Below, piece by piece: positions 1 to 7,973 of a stretch of DNA of 64,000 bases (within the stretch, counting starts at the first letter, position 1; every line of letters starts with the position of its first letter). The position numbers were made by a program, and so were the translations under genes. This stretch comes from Amycolatopsis tucumanensis (lineage in GTDB: Bacteria; Actinomycetota; Actinomycetes; Mycobacteriales; Pseudonocardiaceae): contig NZ_JAKGSD010000007.1 in assembly GCF_021654135.1 (NCBI RefSeq), positions 124,001 to 188,000 on the forward strand, read 5' to 3'. The notes beneath the pieces were generated by a model, which ran no database searches, was not told the DNA's origin, and saw only the letters and a program-made list of their open reading frames with translations.

Positions 1-1
1 C

Positions 2-715
2 CTGAGCTGGGGCGTGTCCCGCGCGCTGGCCCGGCTCGGCGACGGTCCCGACGCCGTCCTCGCCGAGGCGCTCGCCCTGCTCGACGAGGACGAGCGGCTC
101 AACCACGAGGCCTCCGCCCGCGCCACCGAGCTCATCCTGGAGAAGTGCCCGCGCCGCCCGCTGCGCCTGCTCACGCACTGCAACGCCGGGCGGCTGGCGA
201 CGGTCGGGTGGGGCACCGCGCTCGGTGTGGTGTGGCACCTGCAGGCGGCCGGGCGTCTGGAGTACGTGCTCGCCGACGAAACCCGCCCGCTGCTGCAGGG
301 CGCGCGGCTGACGGCGTGGGAGCTCACCGAGGCCGGCGTGCCGCACCGGGTCCTGCCGGATTCCGCGGCGGCCGCGGCGATGGCGCGCGGGATGGTCGAC
401 TGCGTCGTAGTGGGCGCGGACCGGATCGCGGCCAACGGCGATGTGGCGAACAAGATCGGCACCTACGGCCTGGCGATCGCCGCCGCGCGGCACGGGCTGC
501 CCTTCGTCGTCGTGGCGCCATCGTCCACAGTGGATCCGGAATTGGAATCGGGCGAATCCATCGTCATCGAAGAACGGGCGCCGGAGGAGATCACCACCAT
601 TTCCGGCATTCCGGTCGCACCGCCCGGGACGAATGTGTTCAACCCGGCGTTCGACGTGACTCCGGCGGAGCTGATCACCGCTGTGGTCACCGAAAAGGGG
701 CCGATGGCGCCCTGA
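2..715 (+). CDS. mtnA: Methylthioribose-1-phosphate isomerase, 5'-truncated by window edge
   Basis: Isomerises 5-methylthioribose-1-phosphate to methylthioribulose-1-phosphate in the methionine salvage pathway (cytosolic). The frame is already open at base 2 (Leu-Ser-Trp-Gly-Val), so the start and about 100 N-terminal residues lie outside the window; 237 residues are visible of a family length near 340. The family's catalytic Cys is seen in THCNAG and the catalytic Asp in GADRIAANGDVANK, followed by the typical NKIGTYGLA stretch and a C-terminal NVFNPAFDVTP block. The GTG at base 14 is an internal Val codon, not a start. No neighbour here belongs to methionine salvage; the rest of that operon, if present, would lie to the left. 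Confidence 0.93.
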   Translation: MSWGVSRALARLGDGPDAVLAEALALLDEDERLNHEASARATELILEKCPRRPLRLLTHCNAGRLATVGWGTALGVVWHLQAAGRLEYVLADETRPLLQGARLTAWELTEAGVPHRVLPDSAAAAAMARGMVDCVVVGADRIAANGDVANKIGTYGLAIAAARHGLPFVVVAPSSTVDPELESGESIVIEERAPEEITTISGIPVAPPGTNVFNPAFDVTPAELITAVVTEKGPMAP

Positions 716-797
716 ATTCCGTTTGCCGGGTTCCCGACTTTCTTCGGTAACCTGGTAACGAATTCGCTGACGCGCTGGCTTTTCCCGGACGCGGTTC

Positions 798-803
798 TAA
801 TGT
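798..803 (+). promoter_or_regulatory. -10-like hexamer for a leaderless start of the sedolisin gene
   Basis: TAATGT ends 7 nt before the ATG at 811 and no Shine-Dalgarno sequence is visible, so transcription would begin at or within a base or two of the start codon. No convincing -35 box was found. Promoter and leaderless translation are inferred from geometry. Confidence 0.45.
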
Positions 804-810
804 CTGCGCA

Positions 811-2727
811 ATGCGAAGAGCATTGACTGTTGTCGCGTCGCTGGCGCTGGCGGGTGGTGTGCTCGTGCCGGGCACCGCCGCCGCGCAGGGACGCGCGGTG
901 ATCCCGCTGTCCCACCCGCTGTGGGCGACCCCGCAGGCCAAGGTCGCCGAGTCCGCCCCGTCCGCGAAGCTCAGCTTCCGGGTGTACCTGACCACGCGCG
1001 ACCAGGCCGGCGCGGACGCCACCGCCCGCGCCGTGTCCGACCCGTCCAGCCCGTCGTTCCGCCGGTACCTGACGCCGGACCAGGTGCGCGACCGGTTCGC
1101 CGCGACCGACGAGACGCTCGGCGCGGTGCGGAACTGGTTGTCCGGCAGCGGGTTCAGCATCGGCGAGGTCCCCGCCAACCGCGCCTACGTCGAGGCGACC
1201 GGGACCACCGGCCAGGTCGAGCAGGCGTTCGGCGTGGACCTGGCGCGCTACCGCGTCGACGGGCAGGTGCTACGGGCCGCGGACCGGGAACTGTCGGTGC
1301 CCGCCGCGTTGTCCGGGGACGTGCTCGGCGTGATCGGCGTCGACCAGGCCGGCGCGCTGATGAAGCCGGACACGACGGACGGATCGCCCGCGGACGTGCC
1401 GCCGTCCGACGGTTTCCGCAACGCGCAGCCGTGCAGCGCCTACTACGGCGAGAAGACCGACACCACGGACCCGGCCTACAACGGGCAGCAGCGGCCGTAC
1501 GCGCCGTGCGGCTACACGCCCGCGCAGCTGCGGTCGGCCTACGGGCTGGACGGGGTGCGGGCGGACGGCAGCGGCACCACGGTGGCCATTGTGGACGCTT
1601 TCGCCTCGCCGACGCTGTACGCCGACGCCGCCGAGTACGCCAGGCGCAACGACCCGGCACACCCGCTGCGGCGGTCGCAGTTCGCGGAGAAGGTGTTCCC
1701 CGCCAACGTCGACCAGGAGCCGCCGGACCAGTGCGACGCGGCCGGCTGGTACGGCGAGCAGACCCTGGACGTCGAGGCCGTGCACGCGATGGCGCCCGGC
1801 GCGAAGATCCTGTACGTCGGCGGGTCCGACTGCCAGGACTCCTCGCTCGACGAGGCCCTGAACTGGATCGTCGCCGGGCACGAGGCCGACATCATCTCCA
1901 ACTCCTACGGCGACGCGGGCGAGGACATCCCGGCCGCCGAGGTGCGGGTGTGGACGCAGATCGCGCAGCAGGCGGCGATGGAGGGCATCGGCGTTTACTT
2001 CTCCTCCGGCGACAACGGTGACGAGGCAGCCAGGCTGGGCAGCCCGTCGGCGGACTTCCCGGCGTCGGACGCCTGGGTGACCGCGGTCGGCGGGACGAGC
2101 CTCGCGGTCGGCAAGGACGGCCGGACGTTGTTCGAAACCGGTTGGGAGACCGGCAAGAGCACGCTGACCGGCGGGACGTACGGCCCCGCCGCGTACACGT
2201 CCGGTTCGGGCGGCGGCACCAGCGTGCTGTTCGACGAGCCGTTCTACCAGCGGGGTGTCGTGCCGGACGCGCTCGCGGCGCAGAACCAGCGCGGCAAGGC
2301 GAAGGGCCGCGTGGTGCCCGACATCTCCGCGCTGGGCGACCCGAACACCGGTTTCCTGGTCGGGCAGACGCAGACCTTCCCCGACGGCGTGTACTACGAC
2401 CAGTACCGGATCGGCGGCACCAGCCTGTCGTCGCCGCTGGTGGCCGGGATCATGGCGGTGTCGGACAGCCTGACCGGGTTCCACCACGGGTTCGTCAACC
2501 CGGTGATCTACCGGGCCGGTGGCACCCCGGCGATCAAGGACGTGCGCCACGTGGACGGGGCGGTGATGCGGGTCGACTACGCGAACTCGGTGGACGCGAG
2601 CGGCGGCCTGATCACGTCGGCGCGTGAGCTGGACTGGCCGGGCCTGACGATCCACACGACACCCGGGTACGACAACGTGACCGGGCTGGGCGTGCCGAAC
2701 GGCTTGGCGTTCCTGCTCCTGCCCTAG
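811..2727 (+). CDS. Secreted sedolisin (S53 family) serine-carboxyl protease, pro-kumamolisin type
   Basis: Predicted extracellular acid-active endopeptidase of 638 residues. Residues 1-25 form a signal peptide (RR, hydrophobic core, Ala-rich cleavage region). About residues 30-185 are the activation pro-domain that sedolisins remove autocatalytically, and the rest is the subtilisin-fold catalytic domain. The S53 catalytic set is visible: Glu316 and Asp320 in YGEQTLDVEA, and the nucleophile Ser538 in GGTSLSSP. The C-terminal DVRHVDG and PGYDNVTGLGVPNG stretches match the calcium-binding region of the family. Start chosen at ATG 811 because it gives a complete signal peptide and follows a -10-like TAATGT. 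It is monocistronic and followed by a strong hairpin. Substrate is unknown; scavenging of extracellular protein is the usual inference. Confidence 0.93.
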   Translation: MRRALTVVASLALAGGVLVPGTAAAQGRAVIPLSHPLWATPQAKVAESAPSAKLSFRVYLTTRDQAGADATARAVSDPSSPSFRRYLTPDQVRDRFAATDETLGAVRNWLSGSGFSIGEVPANRAYVEATGTTGQVEQAFGVDLARYRVDGQVLRAADRELSVPAALSGDVLGVIGVDQAGALMKPDTTDGSPADVPPSDGFRNAQPCSAYYGEKTDTTDPAYNGQQRPYAPCGYTPAQLRSAYGLDGVRADGSGTTVAIVDAFASPTLYADAAEYARRNDPAHPLRRSQFAEKVFPANVDQEPPDQCDAAGWYGEQTLDVEAVHAMAPGAKILYVGGSDCQDSSLDEALNWIVAGHEADIISNSYGDAGEDIPAAEVRVWTQIAQQAAMEGIGVYFSSGDNGDEAARLGSPSADFPASDAWVTAVGGTSLAVGKDGRTLFETGWETGKSTLTGGTYGPAAYTSGSGGGTSVLFDEPFYQRGVVPDALAAQNQRGKAKGRVVPDISALGDPNTGFLVGQTQTFPDGVYYDQYRIGGTSLSSPLVAGIMAVSDSLTGFHHGFVNPVIYRAGGTPAIKDVRHVDGAVMRVDYANSVDASGGLITSARELDWPGLTIHTTPGYDNVTGLGVPNGLAFLLLP

Positions 2728-2731
2728 CGGG

Positions 2732-2787
2732 TGACCGTGGCGGCCACCGAAAACCGGTGGCCGCCACGGTTATCTTCGGTGCGTGGC
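2732..2787 (+). repeat. Hairpin plus leaderless-promoter cassette, copy A
   Basis: A 56-bp element that recurs at 3281-3336 with only a few substitutions. It holds a perfect 16-bp inverted repeat (2734-2749 / 2755-2770, loop of five), then TATCTT (2771-2776), six bases, and the GTG start of the next gene. The hairpin can end transcription of the sedolisin gene and the TATCTT can start a leaderless transcript of the next gene. Confidence 0.75.
2734..2770. terminator. 16-bp GC-rich hairpin after the sedolisin gene
   Basis: Left arm 2734-2749 and right arm 2755-2770 pair perfectly around an AAAAC loop, 7 nt after the sedolisin stop codon. There is no U-tract, which is common for actinobacterial terminators. 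It is the first half of the duplicated cassette. Confidence 0.6.
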
Positions 2788-3283
2788 ACACGAGATGGTT
2801 ACGGTCTGCCTGCCCTCGGACGCCCACCGGGACCTGCGAGCCGCGCTCGACGAGGCGATGTCGCCGTTCGCGGACGGCGAGTGGGACCACTGGTGGCTCG
2901 GCCGGTCCGGTGACGTGTTCGACGTGCTCCCAGGTCACGGGAACGATCCGCGCCTGGTCCGGGCGGCGGTGGACGCGCGCGGCGAGCCCCGCGAGTGGAC
3001 TCCCGGCACGTGCGACGGTGGTCCCCGCGGGTTGCTCGACTTCGCGGGCATGCGCACGCGCGCCGCGCGGAGGGCGTTGGAGCCCGACCCGTGGATTCCG
3101 TTCGCCAGGCGGGTTCCGGACCGGGCGGTCGCCACCGAGAACCTGCTGTCCCTGAACGGCTCGTGGATCTGCCACGACGACCAGGTGCCTGTGGCCGGCA
3201 CCGGGTACTTCGAGTACGCCAACTCCTACCTCGACGACCTCGCCCCGGAGGCGATGGTCGTCCGGCTGCGGATCCACTGCTGA
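2783..3283 (+). CDS. Hypothetical protein, 166 aa
   Basis: I do not recognise this protein. It is acidic, soluble, without signal peptide or membrane segment, and rich in Trp near residues 33-40 (EWDHWWLG). The C-terminal half reads like a small globular domain, with ENLLSLNGSWICHDD near 120-135 and a YFEYANSYLDDL stretch near 145. The style (short actinobacterial protein, tandem His/Trp, terminal LRIHC) recalls conserved hypothetical proteins encoded singly in Streptomyces and Amycolatopsis. Start is GTG 2783, six bases after TATCTT; an in-frame ATG at 2795 is the alternative. Its stop codon lies inside the next copy of the hairpin/promoter cassette, so the two small genes probably have separate transcripts. 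Confidence 0.7.
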   Translation: MAHEMVTVCLPSDAHRDLRAALDEAMSPFADGEWDHWWLGRSGDVFDVLPGHGNDPRLVRAAVDARGEPREWTPGTCDGGPRGLLDFAGMRTRAARRALEPDPWIPFARRVPDRAVATENLLSLNGSWICHDDQVPVAGTGYFEYANSYLDDLAPEAMVVRLRIHC

Positions 3284-3336
3284 CCGTGGCGACCACCGAA
3301 AACCGGTGGCCGCCGCGGTTATCTTCGCTGCGTGGG
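3281..3336 (+). repeat. Hairpin plus leaderless-promoter cassette, copy B
   Basis: Near-identical to 2732-2787. The stem now carries one wobble and one mismatch, but TATCTT (3320-3325), the six-base gap and the GTG start are preserved exactly. The upstream gene's TGA forms the first three bases of the repeat. Confidence 0.75.
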
Positions 3337-4261
3337 ACTACCGACGGCGGAGACCGAAGAGCAGTTCGAGGCACTGAACCCCCAGGACCTCGCCACCGGC
3401 GTCGAGGCGCTGGCCCGGCGGCTCGGGATCCGCGGCGAGGTGAGCCGGTTCGCGACCGGGTCGCTGCCGGTCTACGCGTGTGGCGACGGGCTGGTCCTCA
3501 AGCTCTACCCGCCCGCCTACCCGGCCGACTTCGCCACCGAGAGCCGGGTGCTGCGGGTCGTCGACGGTCGCTTGCCGGTCGCGACGCCGCGCGTGCTGGA
3601 CACCGGCGAGCTGGACGGCTGGCGGTACCTGCTGATGACCCGCCTGCCCGGCGTGCCGCTCGGCGAGGTGCCGGTCGCCGAGCAGATCCGGCTGGCGCCC
3701 GCGCTCGGCGCGGCGCTGGCGGCGCTGCACGCACTGGACGTCCCGGACCTGGGGCCGTCCAGCTGGGCCGGGTTCGTCACCGAGCAGGCGGCGTCGGCGG
3801 TGACGCGGCAGCCGGCGCTCGACCAGGTGTGGGCCCGGCAGATACCGTCCTTCCTGGACTCCGCCGACCTGGGATCGCCGTCGCCGGTGCTGCTGCACAC
3901 CGAGGTGATGGCCGAGCACGTGCTGGCCGTCCCCGACGGCGGCGGGTGGCGGCTGTCCGGGTTGTTCGACTTCGAGCCCGCCATGCGCGGCGCCCCCGAG
4001 TACGAGTTCGCGGCGATCGGGATCTTCGTGACCCGCGGCTCGCCCGAGTACCTGCGCGCCCTCCTGGACGGGTACGGCCTCGTCCCGGACGACGACTTTC
4101 CCGCGCGCTGCCTCGCCTACCTGCTGCTGCACCGCTACTCGAACCTCGCGTCCTACTTCAAGCACATGCCGGCACCGGCGGAACCGACGCTGGAGGCGCT
4201 GGCTCACGCCTGGTGGCCGGTCAGCGGTGCGCTTTCAAAAACCGCTGCAACAGCGCGCTGA
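3332..4261 (+). CDS. Aminoglycoside/hydroxyurea-type phosphotransferase (APH fold)
   Basis: Predicted ATP-dependent small-molecule kinase of 309 residues. An N-lobe (about 30-115) has YACGDGLVLKLYPP, with the likely ATP-anchoring Lys, and ends in the hinge LLMTRLPGVPL. The catalytic loop reads LLHTEVMAEHVL, where the usual APH H-x-D is H-T-E, and the metal-binding DFG equivalent is FDFEPA near residue 215. The following APEYEFAAIG resembles hygromycin B phosphotransferase-like sequences. Whether it inactivates an antibiotic or phosphorylates a metabolite cannot be told. Start is GTG 3332 in the same leaderless arrangement as the preceding gene. Its 3' end overlaps the opposing hydrolase remnant by about 40 bp. 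Confidence 0.8.
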   Translation: MGLPTAETEEQFEALNPQDLATGVEALARRLGIRGEVSRFATGSLPVYACGDGLVLKLYPPAYPADFATESRVLRVVDGRLPVATPRVLDTGELDGWRYLLMTRLPGVPLGEVPVAEQIRLAPALGAALAALHALDVPDLGPSSWAGFVTEQAASAVTRQPALDQVWARQIPSFLDSADLGSPSPVLLHTEVMAEHVLAVPDGGGWRLSGLFDFEPAMRGAPEYEFAAIGIFVTRGSPEYLRALLDGYGLVPDDDFPARCLAYLLLHRYSNLASYFKHMPAPAEPTLEALAHAWWPVSGALSKTAATAR

Positions 4262-4800
4262 ACAAGGCGGCGTGCGTGACCGGCGGGGTGTGCGCCACGC
4301 CGTCCAGGACCTCGACCGGCTCGGCGGCCGGCAGCACGGCGGCGAGAGCCACCCCGGCCTCCGGCGGGATCGCCAGTCCGCGCTGTCGTGCACCACCAGC
4401 GCCGGCGCGGTGATCTCGCCGAGCCGGCGCGCCACGCTGTCCGCGCCCATCAGCACACCCACCGCACGGCTCAACCGCTCGCCCGGTTGCCGTCCCAACC
4501 GCGGCAGCCAGTGTGCTTCCACTGCGCGCGAACCCAGGAACAGTTCCAGCACCGCCGAACCGGCGGCAAAACCGTCCCGGATCTGCGCCATCTGCGCCAG
4601 CGCCGGGGAACGCGTCCGCGGCGGTGTCGACCAGGGTCAAGCTCGCCACCCGCTCCCCGGCGAGCAACGCGGCCCGTAGCGCGGTGAAGCCGCCCTGGGA
4701 GTGCCCGACCAGGTGCGCGGCGGGCACGTCCAAGCGCGTCGAGGACGCCCAGCGCGTCGCGTGCGGCGTCCCGAGCGGCGGAACCGTCGAGCTGCGGCGG
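4221..4800 (-). pseudogene. Alpha/beta-hydrolase remnant with several frameshifts
   Basis: Hydrolase sequence can be followed on the minus strand only by changing frame. A cap-proximal ARDALGVLDAL piece comes first. Next is VPAAHLVGHSQGGFTALRAAL with the nucleophile elbow G-H-S-Q-G. A segment in a second frame follows (QIRDGFAAGSAVLELFLG to ITAPALVVHDSAD). The first frame then returns with VEVLDGVAHTPP, carrying the catalytic His, and the terminal LLQRFLKAHR. The N-terminal third (oxyanion-hole region) is missing. Three frame changes plus the truncation argue for decay rather than one sequencing error. It abuts an AraC-family remnant on the other strand, a common regulator/target pairing. Confidence 0.75.
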
Positions 4801-5221
4801 TTCCCGGAGACCGGCGTGCTGCGCGGGCCGGTGCGCCGCCAGCCGGTCCGCCCGGACTTCCACGTCACCGGGCTGGTCACCCGCGGCACCGGGCGGCACG
4901 CCGTGGACTTCCGCGCGGAGGCGCTCAGCGAGGGCAGCGTCGGCGGCCGTGGAGGCGGACCACGCCCGGCGGCACCACGTGCGCGACTACGAGCAGGCGG
5001 TCCACGCCAGCGCGCGCACCATCGACCGGGTGGTCCGGCGGGCCAGGGGCATGAGCGCCAAGCGGTTCCTCGACGAGCGGATCGTCCTCGAAGCTCGGCG
5101 GCGGCTGGCCACGACCGACACCACGGTCGCCGCGCTGGCCGCCCAGCTCGGCTTCACCGAGGCGACGAACTTCGTCAAGTTCTACCGCCGGCTGACCGGC
5201 ACCACCCCGCGCGCCCCCTGA
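4765..5221 (+). pseudogene. AraC-family regulator remnant with internal deletion
   Basis: A fragment of an AraC-type N-terminal cupin region is readable at about 4849-4945 (RPDFHVTGLVTRGTG then HAVDFRAEALSEGSV). The sequence then jumps frame at about 4940-4950 into the C-terminal double helix-turn-helix (HHVRDYEQAVHASARTIDRV, AKRFLDERIVLEARR, LGFTEATNFVKFYRR), which runs to the stop at 5219-5221. Roughly 100 residues between sugar-sensing and DNA-binding parts are missing, so a functional full-length regulator is not encoded. A product starting at GTG 4949 could in principle yield a 90-residue DNA-binding domain alone. The stop abuts the stop of the opposing response regulator. Confidence 0.7.
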
Positions 5222-5842
5222 TCACAGCAGCCCGGCCTCGGACGCCTTCCCGATCGCCTCCACACGGTTGCGCGCCCCCAGCTTGTGCAGCGCGGACTGC
5301 AGGTACGTCTTCACCGTGTTCCGCGTCAGCCCGGTCGTCTCCGCGATCTCCGGGTTCGTCTGCCCCTGCGCGGCCAGCCGCAGCACCTCGTACTCGCGGC
5401 GGGTCAGGCCGCTGCGCGCCAGCGCGTCCGAGCGTGACGAGTGGTCCGGCATGATCCGCGGGTCGACCACGCGCTCCCCGCGCAGCACCCGCCGCAGCGC
5501 GGACACCAGGTCGGTGCCCGCCACGTCCTTGAGCAGGCACCCGTTGGCGCCCGCGTCCAGCGCGGCCAGCAGCCCCTGGTGGTCGCCGTGCGCGGTGAAC
5601 ACCACGATGCGCCCGGCGGGGTGCACCTGGCGCAGCCCGGCGATCACCTCCGGCGCGAGCATGTCCGGCAGCCGCAGGTCGAGCAGGATCAGGTCGGGCC
5701 GCAACTCGCCGACCCGCAGCAGCGCGACCCGCCCGGACTCCGCGCTGCCGATCAGCTTCAGCGACGGCTCGGCCCGCAGCAGCAGGGTGACCCCGTCGCG
5801 GACCACGGGGTGGTCGTCGACCACCAGCACCGTCGCCGTCAT
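5222..5842 (-). CDS. NarL/FixJ-family two-component response regulator
   Basis: Cytosolic DNA-binding response regulator, 206 residues. The receiver domain (1-120) has the acidic pair Asp9-Asp10, phospho-acceptor Asp55 in LILLDLRLPD, and the conserved Lys in CLLKD. A C-terminal LuxR-type helix-turn-helix follows (LTRREYEVLRLAAQGQTNPE, then NTVKTYLQSALHKLGARNR). ATG 5842 is chosen because it overlaps the kinase stop as ATGA and begins exactly at the receiver fold; longer upstream reading frames are antisense-type arginine-rich sequence. Translation is probably coupled to the kinase. It may control the divergent importer operon and itself; paired palindromes lie in that intergenic region. Confidence 0.93.
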   Translation of the reverse strand: MTATVLVVDDHPVVRDGVTLLLRAEPSLKLIGSAESGRVALLRVGELRPDLILLDLRLPDMLAPEVIAGLRQVHPAGRIVVFTAHGDHQGLLAALDAGANGCLLKDVAGTDLVSALRRVLRGERVVDPRIMPDHSSRSDALARSGLTRREYEVLRLAAQGQTNPEIAETTGLTRNTVKTYLQSALHKLGARNRVEAIGKASEAGLL

Positions 5843-7044
5843 GGCACTTCGGGCACCCAGGCCCGCAGGGTGCAGCCGCCGTCCTCGTCGCGGACGAGGC
5901 TCACCCGCCCGCCCAGCCGCGCGGCCCGCTCCGCCAGCGAGCGCAGGCCCATCCCGGTGCCGGGCGAGTCCTCGGCGTCCTCGCCGGTGCCGTCGTCGGC
6001 GACCACAACCTGCACGCCGCCCCCGCTCGGCCCGAGGCTCACCACGACCGAGCAGGCCCGCGCGTGCTTCTCGACGTTGAGCAGCCCCTCCCGCACCGCG
6101 CACACCAGCAGCGCGGTGCGCTCGGCGTCCAGCGGCCGCACCGGGGCGAGCTGCACGAACCGGGCCGGCAGCCCGCAGCGCGCCTCGAACGAGCGGCAGT
6201 GCTCGGCCAGCTCGACCGGCAGCGCCCGTTCCGGTGTGGACTCCGACAGCGACAGCAACGACTCGCGCAGCGCCCGGGAGGCCGCCGACACGTCACCTTC
6301 CAGGCGGCACAACCGGCCCTCCAGCACCGGATCGCCCGCCACGTCCTGGTGCAGGTTCCGCACCTGCACGCCGATCGAGAACAGCAGCGCCCCGACCGAA
6401 TCGTGCAGCGCGCTCTGCATCCGGCGCCGCTCGGCGGAGATCGCGTCGGCGCGGTCGGACTCGGCGACGCCGGCCAGTTTGAGCGCGAACGCCGCCTGGT
6501 CGGCGATGCCCTCCAGCCGCCGCACCGCGTCGTCGCCGAAGTCGGCGGGCTCCCGCATCGCGGCGTAGGCGATGGCCAGCGTCTCCGGTTTGCCGCGCAC
6601 CCGGCTGATGATCGGGACGGTCAGCAACGCGGCGAGCCCCTCGCCCGCGACCTGGGCGTCGAACTGGTGCGTGATCGTCGGCGCCCGCAGGTAGTCCGAC
6701 ACCTTCACCGGCTTGCCGGACGCCAGCACCCGGCCGCCGACGCCCTGGCCGGTGGGCACCACGAGGTTCTGGATCGCGTCGGTCCGGTTGCCGGCCATCC
6801 ACCGGATGACGGCGGTGCCGGGCCGCTCCAGCTCACCCACGAACGCGGCGTGCACGCCCAGTGACTCCCGGATGAGGTGCGCGGTGCCCTGCAGGGCTAT
6901 CACCCGGTCGAGGGTCCCGAGCAGGCCCTCGCGCTCGCGCAGCAGCTCGTCGAGCACGTTGCTGTGCTCGACGGCACGGTCCGCGGCGACGCGCTGCTCT
7001 GCGGTCACGCGCCCACAATCGCACATCCGCTCCAATCCGGACAT
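5839..7044 (-). CDS. Soluble GAF-domain histidine kinase (HisKA_3/NarX-like)
   Basis: Sensor kinase of 401 residues with no membrane segment, so it reads an intracellular signal. A coiled start (about 10-45) leads into a GAF domain (about 50-200; MAGNRTDAIQNLVVPTGQGV, then GLAALLTVPIISR). The dimerisation/phospho-acceptor helix carries His214 in SALHDSVGALL. The ATPase domain shows an N-box (EGLLNVEKHARA) and G-boxes (VADDGTG, GTGMGLRSLAERA). Start is ATG 7044, with an internal ATG at 7026 as alternative. It overlaps the response-regulator gene by 4 bp. The GAF ligand cannot be predicted. Confidence 0.92.
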   Translation of the reverse strand: MSGLERMCDCGRVTAEQRVAADRAVEHSNVLDELLREREGLLGTLDRVIALQGTAHLIRESLGVHAAFVGELERPGTAVIRWMAGNRTDAIQNLVVPTGQGVGGRVLASGKPVKVSDYLRAPTITHQFDAQVAGEGLAALLTVPIISRVRGKPETLAIAYAAMREPADFGDDAVRRLEGIADQAAFALKLAGVAESDRADAISAERRRMQSALHDSVGALLFSIGVQVRNLHQDVAGDPVLEGRLCRLEGDVSAASRALRESLLSLSESTPERALPVELAEHCRSFEARCGLPARFVQLAPVRPLDAERTALLVCAVREGLLNVEKHARACSVVVSLGPSGGGVQVVVADDGTGEDAEDSPGTGMGLRSLAERAARLGGRVSLVRDEDGGCTLRAWVPEVP

Positions 7045-7100
7045 CCCCTCTTGGAGAGGGCACGGTTGGGCAAAAGTCCGGCATACCTCTCCAAGTGGGG
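7045..7100. promoter_or_regulatory. Paired palindromes between kinase and importer operon
   Basis: Arms 7045-7059 and 7086-7100 are inverted repeats that match except for one T-T position. Each is itself a near-palindrome (CCTCTTGGAGAGG at 7047-7059, CCTCTCCAAGTGG at 7086-7098), spaced 39 bp start to start, close to four helical turns. They sit immediately upstream of the kinase start. A binding site for the adjacent NarL-type regulator is the natural inference. Confidence 0.5.
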
Positions 7101-7144
7101 GTGTCGGACCGGCGAGGGCCGATCAAGGATTGCCGCCACCGAGA

Positions 7145-7158
7145 GTGACGCCCGTCAC
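7145..7158. promoter_or_regulatory. GTGACGCCCGTCAC palindrome upstream of livF
   Basis: Perfect 6-bp arms around CC, about 7 nt before the GGAGGAGG ribosome-binding sequence (7165-7172) of livF. It could be an operator or a small leader hairpin; nothing in the sequence decides between them. Confidence 0.35.
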
Positions 7159-7184
7159 GCGATCGGAGGAGGTGTGCGCCCCCG

Positions 7185-7973
7185 GTGTTGAACGTCCGAG
7201 ACCTGCACGTCCGCTACGGCCGCTCGGTCGCCGCGCTGCACGGCGTCGACCTGGCGGTCCCCGACGACGGGGTCCTCGCCGTCCTGGGCAGCAACGGCGC
7301 GGGCAAGTCCACCCTGCTCCGGACGATCTCCGGCACGCTCAAGCTGCACCGCGGCGTCGTCACACGCGGTGAGGTCCGGCTGGGCGAAACGCGGATCGAC
7401 CGGCTCGACCCGGCGGCCATCGTCCGGCTCGGCGTGGTCGGCGTGCCGGAGGGCCGCCAGATCTTCACCCGCATGTCCGTCGACGAGAACCTGCGCGCCG
7501 GCGGCATCGCCGTGTCGCCGGAGCAGCGGGTCAAGGCCCGCAAACGCGTGCACGAGCTGTTCCCGGTGCTGGGCGAGCGCGCCCGGCAGCGCGCCGGGCT
7601 GCTCTCCGGCGGCGAGCAGCAGATGCTCGCGATCGGACGGGCGCTGATGTCCACCCCGCAGGTGCTGCTGCTCGACGAACCGTCGCTCGGCCTCGCGCCG
7701 AAGGTGGTCGAGCAGATCAGCGGCATCATCCGCGAGATCCACGCCCAGGGCACCTCGGTGGTGCTGGTCGAGCAGAACGCGGTGATGGCGCTGAACGTCG
7801 CCGACCACGCCGTCGTGCTGGAGGTCGGCACCGTCGCGCTCGCCGGGCGCTCCGACGAGCTGTCCCGCAGCGAGGACGTCCAGCGCCTGTACCTGGGCGG
7901 GCACGCGGAAACCCAAGTCGCCGAGGCCGACGCCGGGCCGCGCAAGCACTTCCTGTCGAGGTGGGCCGGATGA
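7185..7973 (+). CDS. livF: Branched-chain amino acid-type ABC importer, ATPase LivF
   Basis: Cytosolic ATPase subunit, 262 residues. It has Walker A GSNGAGKST, the LivF-typical PEGRQIFTRMSVDENL after the Q-loop region, signature LSGGEQQ, Walker B VLLLDEPSLGLAP, and switch region VVLVEQNA, where LivF proteins have Gln-Asn instead of the usual His-Asp. A 20-residue tail beyond the normal domain end is unremarkable. Start is GTG 7185 with GGAGGAGG 12 nt upstream; the TTG that follows is internal. First gene of a five-gene operon in which the binding protein comes last. The substrate class (branched amino acids, amides or urea) is not fixed by the ATPase. Confidence 0.9.
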   Translation: MLNVRDLHVRYGRSVAALHGVDLAVPDDGVLAVLGSNGAGKSTLLRTISGTLKLHRGVVTRGEVRLGETRIDRLDPAAIVRLGVVGVPEGRQIFTRMSVDENLRAGGIAVSPEQRVKARKRVHELFPVLGERARQRAGLLSGGEQQMLAIGRALMSTPQVLLLDEPSLGLAPKVVEQISGIIREIHAQGTSVVLVEQNAVMALNVADHAVVLEVGTVALAGRSDELSRSEDVQRLYLGGHAETQVAEADAGPRKHFLSRWAG

